Part shown: piece by piece, positions 11,569 through 20,823 of the stretch
Numbering within the stretch: the first letter of the stretch is position 1
Layout of the letters: the number at the start of each line of letters is the position of its first letter
Source: Curvularia sp. ZM96
Lineage: Eukaryota > Ascomycota > Dothideomycetes > Pleosporales > Pleosporaceae
NCBI GenBank assembly: GCA_022457065.1
Contig: JAJGBQ010000002.1
Location: 2,356,001 to 2,420,000 of the forward strand
Direction: 5' to 3'
DNA length: 64,000 nucleotides
Made by a program: the position numbers and the translations under genes
The notes under the pieces: model-generated
The model's input: the letters and a program-made list of their open reading frames with translations, nothing else
What the model was told of the DNA's origin: nothing
The model's database searches: none

Positions 11569-13662
11569 CTATGCGCCTTGGAATTCGCTTTCTGTCAGCG
11601 CTTGAAACCACGAGTGCTCATCCACGCCGTGTTCGCCCAGGGGCGCTGCTCTAGTGCTCTCACGGGTTTCCGCTCCGGCAAACGCTAAATCATAAGGTGT
11701 AGATCGAACCGAATCCAGATGAGCCAGACTCGCTGCCGCTGGAGCTTGACTTCTCCTCGCAAGCTGATGGGCGCTCAACACTCCACCTGAATCGAAGCCT
11801 TCGACAGCCTTGTTTACCAATGCGACAGTGGAAATATTCAGCAACGCTAATGCTCGCCCAAAGAAATCTGCCGATTTGCTGGAAATACGCAACGTCCATT
11901 TGTATTCATCCAGCTTCTTCCTGTACTCGGCTGCTTCTTCCACAGTACGAGATGTTACCCACAAGAGGGATATAAAAGAGCCGACGAGTACAAAATTGTA
12001 CGTTGATGCAGAGAACCAGAATGATTGATGGTGCTCGGGCCGTAGGGACTGTACAAATTTCATAGCTGAAGTAAGTCGAGTCTGTGCTGCTTGACGGCAG
12101 ATCATGCAAAGGTCGGCATCATCTACCGACGACACCGAACGGATGATGCGCCGGTGTAACGTCATTTCGACAGCGTAGTAGCCAAGATGGAGGTACCCTA
12201 CGCTGGAGAGCTTTCTCGCTGGAATAATGTCCATTCTCAGAGTGGATGGCATGTCGACATACCATTGGCGTAGAGCAAGCTGCAGGGGCTTCGCAGTGTC
12301 TAGCAGCGATCGCACGCCTTCGCTCGTACGACATGCAAACTCACGCTCAGCCTTTAGCGTGTAAAATGTCGTCAGAATGCTTGCTAGGATTTTTGTAAGG
12401 TCGACCATGTAGCAGAACAAGATGCGTCCCTTCTCCACTTCTGTGCTTCCATCCTCGTCATCTTCATCTGCAGCATTCTCGGGAAAGTCGTCTTCATTCA
12501 GCGGTTGCGCCTCCCAGTCTGATAGCGTAATGTGCGAGGGTCTACCATGGATGAGGGAGCCCCATTTGTCTTGCATGTACACGGCCCAAGCCAAGCGCTT
12601 CCGAAGCCCACGCTCCCAGCTCGGAATCTGCCATTCTGTGCAATCGAGGTTGAGACCCATGTCTTGGGCAAGACCAATAAGTTGAGTCGTCATAGCCCAA
12701 CTATTACCCTCATGCCGCTGAAGAAGCAGTAAACCTGCTTGTATTGTGGAAAGCTTTGGCCGATTGACAACATTACTGAATGACTTCATGGCTAGCCCCT
12801 CCAGGTGAGATACATCAGGCTTCGATAGCGAGGCTAACTCACTCGAATACGACCACCAGTCAAGAGCCAGAAGGTATACTGCAGCAAGAAGGGGTGGTGA
12901 GAACTCTCTGTGGGTACGCGCATACTTCTCCAAAAAGACTTTCTTATGCAAGATTGGAAAGCTGGGGTGGACAATCCGGAAATAAAGGTGAATCAGAGCG
13001 GATCCATGGGGCGCGACGGCCATTTCTATGGCGTCCAGATCCGGGATGTCGTGCTGATTGTTGAGTGATCCGGCATCTGGTAATGAGATGAATGTTGTGG
13101 CGTTGATGTCGTCCACTCGTCGCAACGTAGGCTGTCCTGGAGCCAAATTGGCATTGTGATGACTTTGATTTGGCTCGAGCGCAAGGAGGAGACTCTCATA
13201 TTCCGAGGTAGACCCAAGAATACGGCTGTATCGGCTTGTCTGTAAGCCCAGTGTCTGCTTCAAGAGTGAGGGGCCGGGTAGGTTTGCGTAGTCGTCTATT
13301 GGTGGATCTTGCCGAATGCTGGTGGATGCATCCTGAGGCGATGTAGACGCAACAGTACTGCCTCTGTGGCTGTCTGGTGAATACGCTACTAAGGTTGGAA
13401 GAGATTCGTTATGCTCGGTGCTCTCATTGATAGTCAATGCTCGTCGTTTTCGTGGTGGCGGATTCTCGTTGAAGGTGCACTCCTTTTGGTGGAAACGGCA
13501 AAGAAGGCAGGGCTGATCATCGTCTGGTTTTTCGCATTGCGACTTGCGTCGACGGCAAGGGTCGCATGGACGTCGTGACCTTGCATTGGTAGTGCTTTGA
13601 GAGGTGGTTATTGGTGCGAAGAGGTGGCTTGGCGGGAAGATCTCATCGGGCACGACTTCCAT
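11569..13662 (-). CDS. Zn2Cys6 transcription factor of the nitrogen cluster
   Basis: A 697-residue fungal regulator with no introns evident. Near the N-terminus is a Zn(II)2Cys6 binuclear cluster, CDPCRRRKSQC...CLLC...C, with spacing C-x2-C-x6-C-x8-C-x2-C-x6-C and a basic KRRALT stretch after it. Residues about 200-550 match the fungal-specific transcription factor region (HLYFRIVHPSFPILHKKVFLEKY; LGLAQDMGLNLD; ERGLRKRLAWAVYMQDKWGSLIHGRPSHI). It sits about 0.5 kb downstream of an NCS1 permease gene on the same strand, with a fused hydrolase gene beyond it, so it is the likely pathway regulator. This is inference from position. The inducer is unknown. Confidence 0.92.
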   Translation of the reverse strand: MEVVPDEIFPPSHLFAPITTSQSTTNARSRRPCDPCRRRKSQCEKPDDDQPCLLCRFHQKECTFNENPPPRKRRALTINESTEHNESLPTLVAYSPDSHRGSTVASTSPQDASTSIRQDPPIDDYANLPGPSLLKQTLGLQTSRYSRILGSTSEYESLLLALEPNQSHHNANLAPGQPTLRRVDDINATTFISLPDAGSLNNQHDIPDLDAIEMAVAPHGSALIHLYFRIVHPSFPILHKKVFLEKYARTHREFSPPLLAAVYLLALDWWSYSSELASLSKPDVSHLEGLAMKSFSNVVNRPKLSTIQAGLLLLQRHEGNSWAMTTQLIGLAQDMGLNLDCTEWQIPSWERGLRKRLAWAVYMQDKWGSLIHGRPSHITLSDWEAQPLNEDDFPENAADEDDEDGSTEVEKGRILFCYMVDLTKILASILTTFYTLKAEREFACRTSEGVRSLLDTAKPLQLALRQWYVDMPSTLRMDIIPARKLSSVGYLHLGYYAVEMTLHRRIIRSVSSVDDADLCMICRQAAQTRLTSAMKFVQSLRPEHHQSFWFSASTYNFVLVGSFISLLWVTSRTVEEAAEYRKKLDEYKWTLRISSKSADFFGRALALLNISTVALVNKAVEGFDSGGVLSAHQLARRSQAPAAASLAHLDSVRSTPYDLAFAGAETRESTRAAPLGEHGVDEHSWFQALTESEFQGA

Positions 13663-14156
13663 GGCTGCTGATAAGGGTGTAAGGATTGTCAGATTCTGTG
13701 GGGTACATGCGACTCGGCTGCATTGGTGGTGCTAGTCCACGGTCTATGTTGCTATGAGTAGTTCGTATTCGCCCAAGCACTGCCTGATACCTCGATTGTG
13801 GTGGTGCTTCTAGCGCGCTACGAGCTCAATCCATGGAGACGACCTCGGTACTTGATGCATGGCTACCCCAACTTTACAGAGGAACCTCTCCACCTGAACG
13901 CCACCTGGTGAGCCATCGGCAGTGAAAATGGACTAATTCGAAGGCCGTTGAGGTACGATAAGAAGCGGGAAAGGCCAAGCCAACCAAAACGCCGATCAGC
14001 AAGGATTAATCAGCTACATCACTAAGAGTAATGTCAGCTTCATGATGCCCAAGTTGCCATGATCACATTATAACCAAGAGATTTTAAAACAATGATTCGG
14101 TGTCTATTATTCTATGAAGATGTAATATCTAGAACACAGGTTTTGATAAATGACCT
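13663..14156. promoter_or_regulatory. regulator promoter and permease 3' region
   Basis: About 490 bp holding the promoter of the minus-strand regulator and the 3'UTR of the permease. No gene seen. No dense GATA cluster as in the 16.1-16.3 kb promoter. Confidence 0.4.
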
Positions 14157-15949
14157 CTAGACCAACTCTTTTACTTCTTTCGCTTTTGAGACAGGCGTCT
14201 CTTTGGTTGAAACTTCTTCGCCTTCCAGGATCGAAGAAGAGACGTCTTCGTGTTGGGGCGGGTATACAGCAAATTCGACTAGCGACGATGTCGGCACTGA
14301 AACATACGTGCATATGACATAATGCGCAGAAAGCGAGAGGAAAAACCCAAAGATCCACGCGAATGTATAGATCTTCCAAGCGCCACCAATATCAAGTGTA
14401 TTATCGATGCTCTTTGCGAAGCCAGGCATAAGAGGAGCAAACCCGGTTATGAAGGATACATATGCTCTCCAGTTCCAACCCTGATTGTACCAGTAGATTC
14501 CATGATGGGTGTATAATTGATCAACATCAAGCTTGCTTTTCTTGACAAGATAGTAGTCGCTAATCATAGTACCTGCGAGGGGTCCCATAAGGCATGAGTA
14601 GCCGCTCAAAAAAGACAGCAGACCCTCAGCGTTTTTAATGATGTTCCAAGGCGTGGAGACGATACAGAAAATTGAGAGGAATGTCGTAGCTCTGGTAACA
14701 TCAATATACTTGGGAATCATGCCAGCTACGTCGTTTGAAAATGGGTAGGTATCAGCCGCGATCTGGTTGACAATGGTCGCGAGGAGAAAGCTGGCAGATA
14801 CAAAGAACTTGGCGGCCCGAGAGTCGAATTTGGCAATGACATTCGGCATATACCACTCGAAGCTACCCCACAAGTATGAATGGGCGTCGGTCACAAATAT
14901 TGGCGTCAGGGCTCCAAGTGTTCCAATTATGGGAAGAGCAAGGAACTGTTGGTAACCAGCAAGCTTGTTCCTGGAGAACCTTCCAAAGTCGGGCATATTG
15001 ACAGACAGCGATGAGAATAGTCCGGCGACAGCGTTGAGGCCCGAGAGGGCCGAGTAGACGGTGTTCATATACGTTGAAGTCATTTTCGCTTCTCCTTTGA
15101 TGAGCGGGCCGCCACTGACCATTGTATTAGCGTGTCACATTGCTTCGGTAAAACGAGACACTCACCCTTTTGTGATGACGACAGCCCATACGAACAGGGC
15201 AAAGAACGTCGGTGGGACTACAACGGCCTTAATTCGGAAGAGGATTCGCAGTTTGGAAATTGGCATAAGGGCTAGGCCAGTTTGGAGAAACCAGTACAGA
15301 AAAAAGCAAAGCAGCCCAGCAGCTATCATCATTCAGTATCTGACGGGATCCCAGTGAACTGTAAGACTTACAGTCAATACCCGCGCTCTCTGGGAGGTGA
15401 TTCGGAAAAGTGATAAAGCTTGGCCATATGGCCTCGATACAGCGTTGAAGAAAGTTACTGGCCTGTACCGTAAGGATAGCACACCACATGGCAGCAACAA
15501 ATGCGCGAATACATATGGCTGGGAACGAGCCATACATTCCGAAGACACTACGGACAATGACGGGAAAGGGAACGGCGTACGTGGCACCCATCTTTCCAGT
15601 GAGTGTGATAACCACGCCGCACATAGCAAAGCCGAAGAACACAATGGGGATGGTTTCTCTAGCTGTAAACCCTAGAGCCATGACACTGCTCACTGTGGAT
15701 GCTAGAGGAGGGGCTAAAAGGTCGGAGCACCAGTATGCCCAATAGTCGAGTCCGCCCCAGGTACGCTGTTCCGGAGGGATAGGGTCCATATCTACCGGGA
15801 GTTCAGTCATTGACACTGTTTGAAGTGGCAATAGTCTCAATTGATTGCTTACCTTTGTTTGACCAGCGAGAGCCATATTTTCCACTCTTGAATGGAACTC
15901 TTGGATGAAAGTAAGGCGCAAGCCTTGCCTTGAGCACTGACATAGTCAT
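14157..15949 (-). CDS. NCS1 (Fur-type) permease for uracil/allantoin-like compounds
   Basis: A 543-residue proton-coupled NCS1 permease of the plasma membrane. Four exons on the minus strand: 15949..15853, 15791..15372, 15322..15166 and 15114..14157, with introns of 61, 49 and 51 bp and matching phases. Exon 1 and exon 2 join as SRWSNK/DMDPIPPEQRTWG, the hallmark NCS1 entry sequence. Other landmarks are YWAYWCSDLLAPP, GKMGATYAVPFPVIVRSVFG, SVNMPDFGRFSR (NPDFSRF-like) and PWNIIKNAEGLLSFLSGYS. About 12 hydrophobic helices are visible. Known fungal Fur members carry allantoin, uracil or uric acid. This one is divergent from a biuret/allophanate-type fused hydrolase, so a ureido compound such as biuret, allantoin or a pyrimidine product is plausible. 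Specificity cannot be read from sequence. Confidence 0.92.
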
Positions 15950-16669
15950 GTACGTTGGAACGTTAGGAGCAGGTAACAAACACCACCAGCTTTGCTGGAC
16001 TCCATCTCTCTGCGGTGCATTTAATATCAACGACGATCCGGCCAGAGTGTTCTTCCCGTATCAAGATCGTCCCCGCAGATACCCGCATCGGAAGTTTTTA
16101 TCGTCATGGTCTATGTCTATCAAGATAGGGACCGTCGGCACATCAGCGTACGCACGGAAAAGCGTATAAGCGAAGGCGGAGGCATGATTAAGAGAACCAT
16201 ATTGTCAGGCATCAGGTATGTGGGATGCTGGGGTAGTTGGAGAGGGCTTATCTCGACAGGTACTAGTTCCGACGAAAGTACTCCATCTTAGAACAGTGGC
16301 AGATAAAGCTAAGCTTAATTTGATAAAAGGTCATGTTATGATACCATATAGCTGTCTCAAAGGCCAATAACAATTTAGCCTTTGGCTAAAATACGGAGGT
16401 TTCGATCAATCCGAGGTTAGGCCAGACAAAAGCTGTGTATATAGCTGACCCACATAAAATCATCGCGCCGCCGCCCGCCGTAGGTCCGCTGCATGAGCCG
16501 TTCTCGAACAATAGTCCTCGTCAGTGTAGTATCAATTCTAAAAATGCAACAATCCGCTTCACGTCCAAATTTCCTCAACATACCATGAACTTCAGCTGAT
16601 TCCAGGGATTTCTTTACTACTTGCCATATGTTAAATTAATCGTTGTCTTGTACCTTACGATTGGACGAA
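15950..16669. promoter_or_regulatory. divergent promoter between permease and fused hydrolase
   Basis: A 720-bp shared promoter. It carries a cluster of six HGATAR sites (listed separately) and a TATA-like stretch (GTATATAGC) near 16437 on the hydrolase side. No gene is seen. Confidence 0.6.
16098..16326. promoter_or_regulatory. cluster of six HGATAR (AreA/GATA-factor) sites
   Basis: Sites matching HGATAR lie at 16098..16103 (minus), 16117..16122 (minus), 16123..16128 (plus), 16248..16253 (minus), 16301..16306 (plus) and 16321..16326 (plus). Two are back to back (CTATCAAGATAG). Random expectation over this length is under one. In ascomycetes AreA/NIT2 binds such groups to activate genes for secondary nitrogen sources when ammonium and glutamine are scarce. 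Confidence 0.6.
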
Positions 16670-18862
16670 ATGGCAAAGACAACAGCAACACCCAACATGG
16701 TGTCTTTTGACGCAAAGCCATACGCCTTTTCCTTTCCCCTAGCCCACACTGCATTACTCATTATTGATATGCAGCGCGACTTCTTACTCCCTCAAGGTTT
16801 TGGGCAAATACAGGGTGGAAACCTGGAAGCAGTTCAAACCTCTATTGCCCCTACCAAACGGCTCCTGGATGCATGCCGAAGTGCTGGCATGACTATCGTC
16901 CACACACGTGAAGGACATAAACCAGACCTCTCGGACTGCCCCTCGTCAAAGCTTATCCGGCAGCAAGCAGCGCCTGGCAACATTCAGCACAAGCTCGTCA
17001 TTGGTGACGAGGGAGAGCTGGGTCGTCTACTGATTAGAGGAGAATACGGGCATGAAATTGTTGATGAGCTGAAGCCGCTCCCGGGCGAGGTGGTCATCGA
17101 CAAGCCGGGTAAAGGTTCCTTCTGGAACACGCCTATCTTACATCAACTCAAGGCACGAGCAATCACACATCTCATAGTATCGGGTGTAACTACGGAATGT
17201 TGCTTCGCCACAACCATTCGAGAAGCAAACGATCGTGGATTTGAGTGTTGCGGAGTCGAAGAAGCCACTAGTGGATACAACGATGCATGCTTCAAAAAGT
17301 CAACACTGGACATGATACACTGGTCACAGGGTCTATTCGGCTTCATCGGCTGCTTAGAGCCGCTTCTCGAGGCCCTTGAGCCTTTCTCTACAAAACAAAA
17401 TCAAGTCGGCTCTACGCCTCCTCAGACGCCACCCGAATTTGATGGCGATCTTACGATATCCAGTCTGCAACAGGCGTACAAGAATGGCCTTTCACCTCTG
17501 GCCGTGGTCGAGGCTATCTACAAAAAGATTGAAGCATACAAGGAAATTGATTCAGCAGTTTGGATTCACCTGCAGCCACGAGAAACCATTCTAGAAGCTG
17601 CAAGGGAGCTAGTCACAAGATTCCCCGACCGAAACGCCCTACCTCCTCTATTTGGCATTCCTTTCAGCGTGAAGGACAGCATCAATGTTGCTGGCCTCCC
17701 CACGACTACTGCATGTCCCCCGCTCGCTCATGTACCTCCGACTTCTGCCGTGGTATACGAAAAAGTCATCGAACAAGGTGCTTTGTTCATCGGCAAGACG
17801 AATCTGGACCAGTTAGCTACCGGTCTGGTCGGATGTCGCAGCCCGTACGGTGTCCCTCACTCCGTATATCATAAGGACTACATAACCGGTGGGTCGAGCA
17901 GCGGCAGCGCGGTATCTGTAGGCGCGAATCTTGTGTCTTTCTCTTTAGCCACAGATACAGCAGGCTCTGGGAGAGTTCCCGCTGGACTGAATGGTATCGT
18001 AGGCTTCAAGCCCACGAGGGGGACCATCTCCTTCCGCGGTATCACTCCAGCGTGTTTGTCGCTCGATTGTATCGCGCTTTCCACAAAAACTATATCGGAT
18101 TCTCGTACCTTGTGGCAGGTACTGGAGGGCTACGACGCGCTTGATCCCTATGCCAAACCCGAGTTGACCTTTGAACGCCACGTGAACAGCATCGGTGCAA
18201 AGTCGCGCAGCTTCAAGTTCGGTATCCCGCCGCCTGAAGCGCTTGCCATATGCTCTCCACCCACACGCCGCATGTTCAACGAGACCGTATCCAAACTGCA
18301 AGCGCTTGGAGGCATTCTCCAGCCCATCGATTGGTCGCCATTCCAAAAAGCAGGACAGTTGCTCTACGACGGGACTTTTGTCTCCGAGCGACTAGCTTCG
18401 CTTCCCAACGACTTTCTCGAAAAGAATCGTTCGGCGTTGCACCCGGTCACCGCGCAGCTCATGAATGCGGTTGTGAGCAGAAAAAGCTCTGCCGTGGACG
18501 CATACCGAGATCTTCAAGCCAAAGCTGTGTACACTCGGCAGGCGGAGCAGGTATTTGCGTATTCGGCGGCTGGAGTCGACGTCATTGTAGTGCCTACGAC
18601 ACCCACACACTGGAAAATTGAAGAGGTGCTTGCTGATCCAATTAAAAAGAACAGTATTCTGGGTGAATTTACGCACTGTGGAAACGTATTGGATCTGTGT
18701 GGTGTCTCTGTACCAGCGGGCACATACACCGTTGCGGAGCTGAGTGGCCAAGAAAAAGGCCAAGGCGTATTACCCTTCAGTGTAACTTTCCTGGGCGGCT
18801 GCAGGCTGGACGCTGAGATGCTGGAAGTTGCTAGGAGGTTTGAGGAGAGTATGTGTATGTAG
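16670..18862 (+). CDS. fused biuret-hydrolase-like / allophanate-hydrolase-like enzyme
   Basis: A 730-residue intronless two-domain hydrolase. The open frame begins at a TTG 27 bases upstream; I use the first ATG. Residues about 20-240 are an isochorismatase-type cysteine hydrolase with the triad D33 (LIIDMQ), K145 (VIDKPGKGSF) and C178 (GVTTECCF). The motifs HTREGHKPDL, RGEYGHEI and TTIREANDRGFEC closely resemble bacterial biuret hydrolase. Residues about 255-725 are an amidase-signature domain with K335, cis-S409 and nucleophile S433; spacings 98 and 24 match allophanate hydrolase. GLPTTTACP, GKTNLDQLATGLVG and GFKPTRGT are allophanate-hydrolase-like. The usual C-terminal domain is absent. 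Expected chemistry is biuret to allophanate plus ammonia, then allophanate toward ammonia and CO2. Other ureido substrates are possible for the first domain. Confidence 0.88.
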   Translation: MAKTTATPNMVSFDAKPYAFSFPLAHTALLIIDMQRDFLLPQGFGQIQGGNLEAVQTSIAPTKRLLDACRSAGMTIVHTREGHKPDLSDCPSSKLIRQQAAPGNIQHKLVIGDEGELGRLLIRGEYGHEIVDELKPLPGEVVIDKPGKGSFWNTPILHQLKARAITHLIVSGVTTECCFATTIREANDRGFECCGVEEATSGYNDACFKKSTLDMIHWSQGLFGFIGCLEPLLEALEPFSTKQNQVGSTPPQTPPEFDGDLTISSLQQAYKNGLSPLAVVEAIYKKIEAYKEIDSAVWIHLQPRETILEAARELVTRFPDRNALPPLFGIPFSVKDSINVAGLPTTTACPPLAHVPPTSAVVYEKVIEQGALFIGKTNLDQLATGLVGCRSPYGVPHSVYHKDYITGGSSSGSAVSVGANLVSFSLATDTAGSGRVPAGLNGIVGFKPTRGTISFRGITPACLSLDCIALSTKTISDSRTLWQVLEGYDALDPYAKPELTFERHVNSIGAKSRSFKFGIPPPEALAICSPPTRRMFNETVSKLQALGGILQPIDWSPFQKAGQLLYDGTFVSERLASLPNDFLEKNRSALHPVTAQLMNAVVSRKSSAVDAYRDLQAKAVYTRQAEQVFAYSAAGVDVIVVPTTPTHWKIEEVLADPIKKNSILGEFTHCGNVLDLCGVSVPAGTYTVAELSGQEKGQGVLPFSVTFLGGCRLDAEMLEVARRFEESMCM

Positions 18863-19184
18863 TGAAATTGGAAAGCAGTATGGACTTGAAGCACGCAATC
18901 TTGATAGAAGCGACTGCAAGGACGCGCCACTTCACATGAACATGATACGTGAAAACGGTGATCAAGTGTATGAGACGGAGTTGCAAGTGAGAGTCGTAGA
19001 GTAGCTAAGCGATTTCATGTCTGTACTAAAAGAACTAACGCTATGCACCGAAAAATAAGAAACAGGAGCATAGCTAACCGTATACTCTACGCCAAAAACA
19101 AAGAAACCATATGTACATCAAGAAACACCCCATACTTCATGTGCAATCGCTTCACTCAACGTCATGACATCAGCAATTCACATT
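18863..19184. other. convergent 3' region
   Basis: 322 bp between the stop codons of the fused hydrolase and the secreted APP1-like gene. It holds both 3'UTRs; no gene seen. Confidence 0.5.
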
Positions 19185-20823
19185 TTACATGAACAAAACG
19201 ACGGCAGCAAAGAGCGCAAGAACGAAGCTGAGTGTGGCTCCGCTCTCGAGCTTAGCACCAGCGCTGTCTCCATGGATACCGAGAATCTCTGCTTGCCTGG
19301 AGAATGTAACGTTTTGCGGGATCGAATTGTTCAAACATTGTCCGTTGGCAATGTCCAGACCGCTCAAGTCATCTGGTACACGGAAGAACATGTAGCTCCG
19401 GCTGTTCAACCCCTTGAAGCCCTCAGTGTTGTAGGGGAACCACATCTTATCGTCAGTCGCTGATGTGTTGCGCAAGAAGATACACTGGACCTGATTGGGA
19501 TGATCGTGAGCGAGCTGAGGGTAGTCCCTCATGACATCGCTGTTCGAGGTATCGGCAATGAGGACAAACTTGCGCTGAGGGAATGTCTCGAAAACCTTGT
19601 TAAGCAGGTACTGGCGAATCGAGAGAGTAGCCTTTACATCTGAGAAGTTGAGCGGGCGTGTGTCAAAGGAACCGCCTGGGTAGGTCTTGTAGATAAAGTC
19701 CATGTAGAGACGGGTAGCTTGTTCGGGAGTTGTGGTTAGGTAATGGAAGTGTGTGTTGTTGGGAAGAGTGCGAGACCAGTTGGCATAAATGTCTGGCATG
19801 TTCATCCAAGGAGTAAAGGGGCGGGCAAAGGAGTTGAGAAGACCTTCCTTAGGTTCGTAGATCTTGGTCACACGCAGGATATCATCAATGTCGGAGATGA
19901 AAGTAATGCCTTCAGAAGGAACAAGGAAAGCAGTGGCGTTTCCACTGTCAGTGCCGTTGGTGTGTACGTTGAGGCGCTGAACATTGTTGGTCTGATTACC
20001 GGGAATGAGACCGTTCAACTCGATAGGTACGAAGACGTCGAAATCGCCTTCGTCGGTAGTCGGATACGGAAGGGTGAGATTCTGTGTGCCGCCAGGTGCC
20101 TGGATAGAGTTGCCACCGCCAGGCTCACCGTCAGCGCCTTGCATAGGCGAGGGTTCAAGACTCATCGAGACATTGCGGTCGCCCTGCTGGACGACGAAAA
20201 TGGAGCGGGTGAGGTTGCGTGCTTGCGCTTGTTGATCTGGAGGCAATTGATCGATGCTTGTATCAATCAAGAACACATTGGCCAGATCATCAATCTTGTC
20301 CTGGGAGATATCTGGGTATTTGTAGACATTGCCGTGGAAGCGCACGTTCCATCCCTTGTCTGTCCAGTTCGCATACGGGGGAACATTGAGGACTTGTGTA
20401 GGCTTCGAATCCAAATCGCCATCGTTGATACCGAGAGAACTGAGGACTTGGGAACCAGTAGGTAGGCCTTCGAACCATCCGGGAATACCTAGAGAGGCGT
20501 TAGCGTAAGCTTCACTAGCACTGCTAGCGTGGTCCACGCAAAGATTGCTTACCATCCGTGAAGAAGCTGGGCAGGTCGGTGCCCAGCACGCTGCCCAGTG
20601 ATTGTGCGTAGCCCTCGACACCGCTCTTGATGTCTTCAATGATGTCTCTCTTCTGAACGTAGCTATGCCGACCGTCGAATCGAATCGCCGCCGGAGTCAC
20701 AGCTGGCTCTCGAGCTTCAACCTTAGCAGGGACAGCTGTTGGCTCTGGTAGGGCCACTGCCGCAGCGAGGCCTAGAGTTGTGCTCAGTTGCAGCACGCGC
20801 TGCAAGGCGTTTCGATGCACCAT
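19185..20823 (-). CDS. secreted APP1-like (DUF2183) phosphatase, putative GPI protein
   Basis: Two exons on the minus strand, 20823..20553 and 20488..19185, give 524 residues; the 64-bp intron keeps frame (FFTDG/IPGWF). Residues 1-30 form a signal peptide with a Pro/Ala-rich exit. The central part fits the App1 phosphatidate phosphatase catalytic region (DUF2183): FISDIDDILRVTKIY, PFTPWMNMPDIYANW, and RKFVLIADTSNSDVMRDYPQLAHDHPNQ. In yeast App1 this region is a Mg-dependent HAD-like lipid phosphatase. Many N-x-S/T sites and a hydrophobic C-terminus (GATLSFVLALFAAVVLFM) suggest an extracellular, GPI-anchored form. The usual fifth residue of the DxDxT motif, Thr, is Ile here, so activity is uncertain. 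Confidence 0.85.

Noticed and set aside
15229..15921. Unspliced minus-strand frame starting MRLTFIQEF as the permease N-terminus
   Set aside because: Splicing 15853 to 15791 gives the canonical NKDMDPIPPEQRTWG entry sequence, which the unspliced frame lacks.
16643..16669. Nine-codon extension of the fused hydrolase
   Set aside because: It begins with TTG; the first ATG is at 16670.
19743..20465. 240-codon plus-strand frame
   Set aside because: Antisense shadow of the secreted App1-like gene, no domain.
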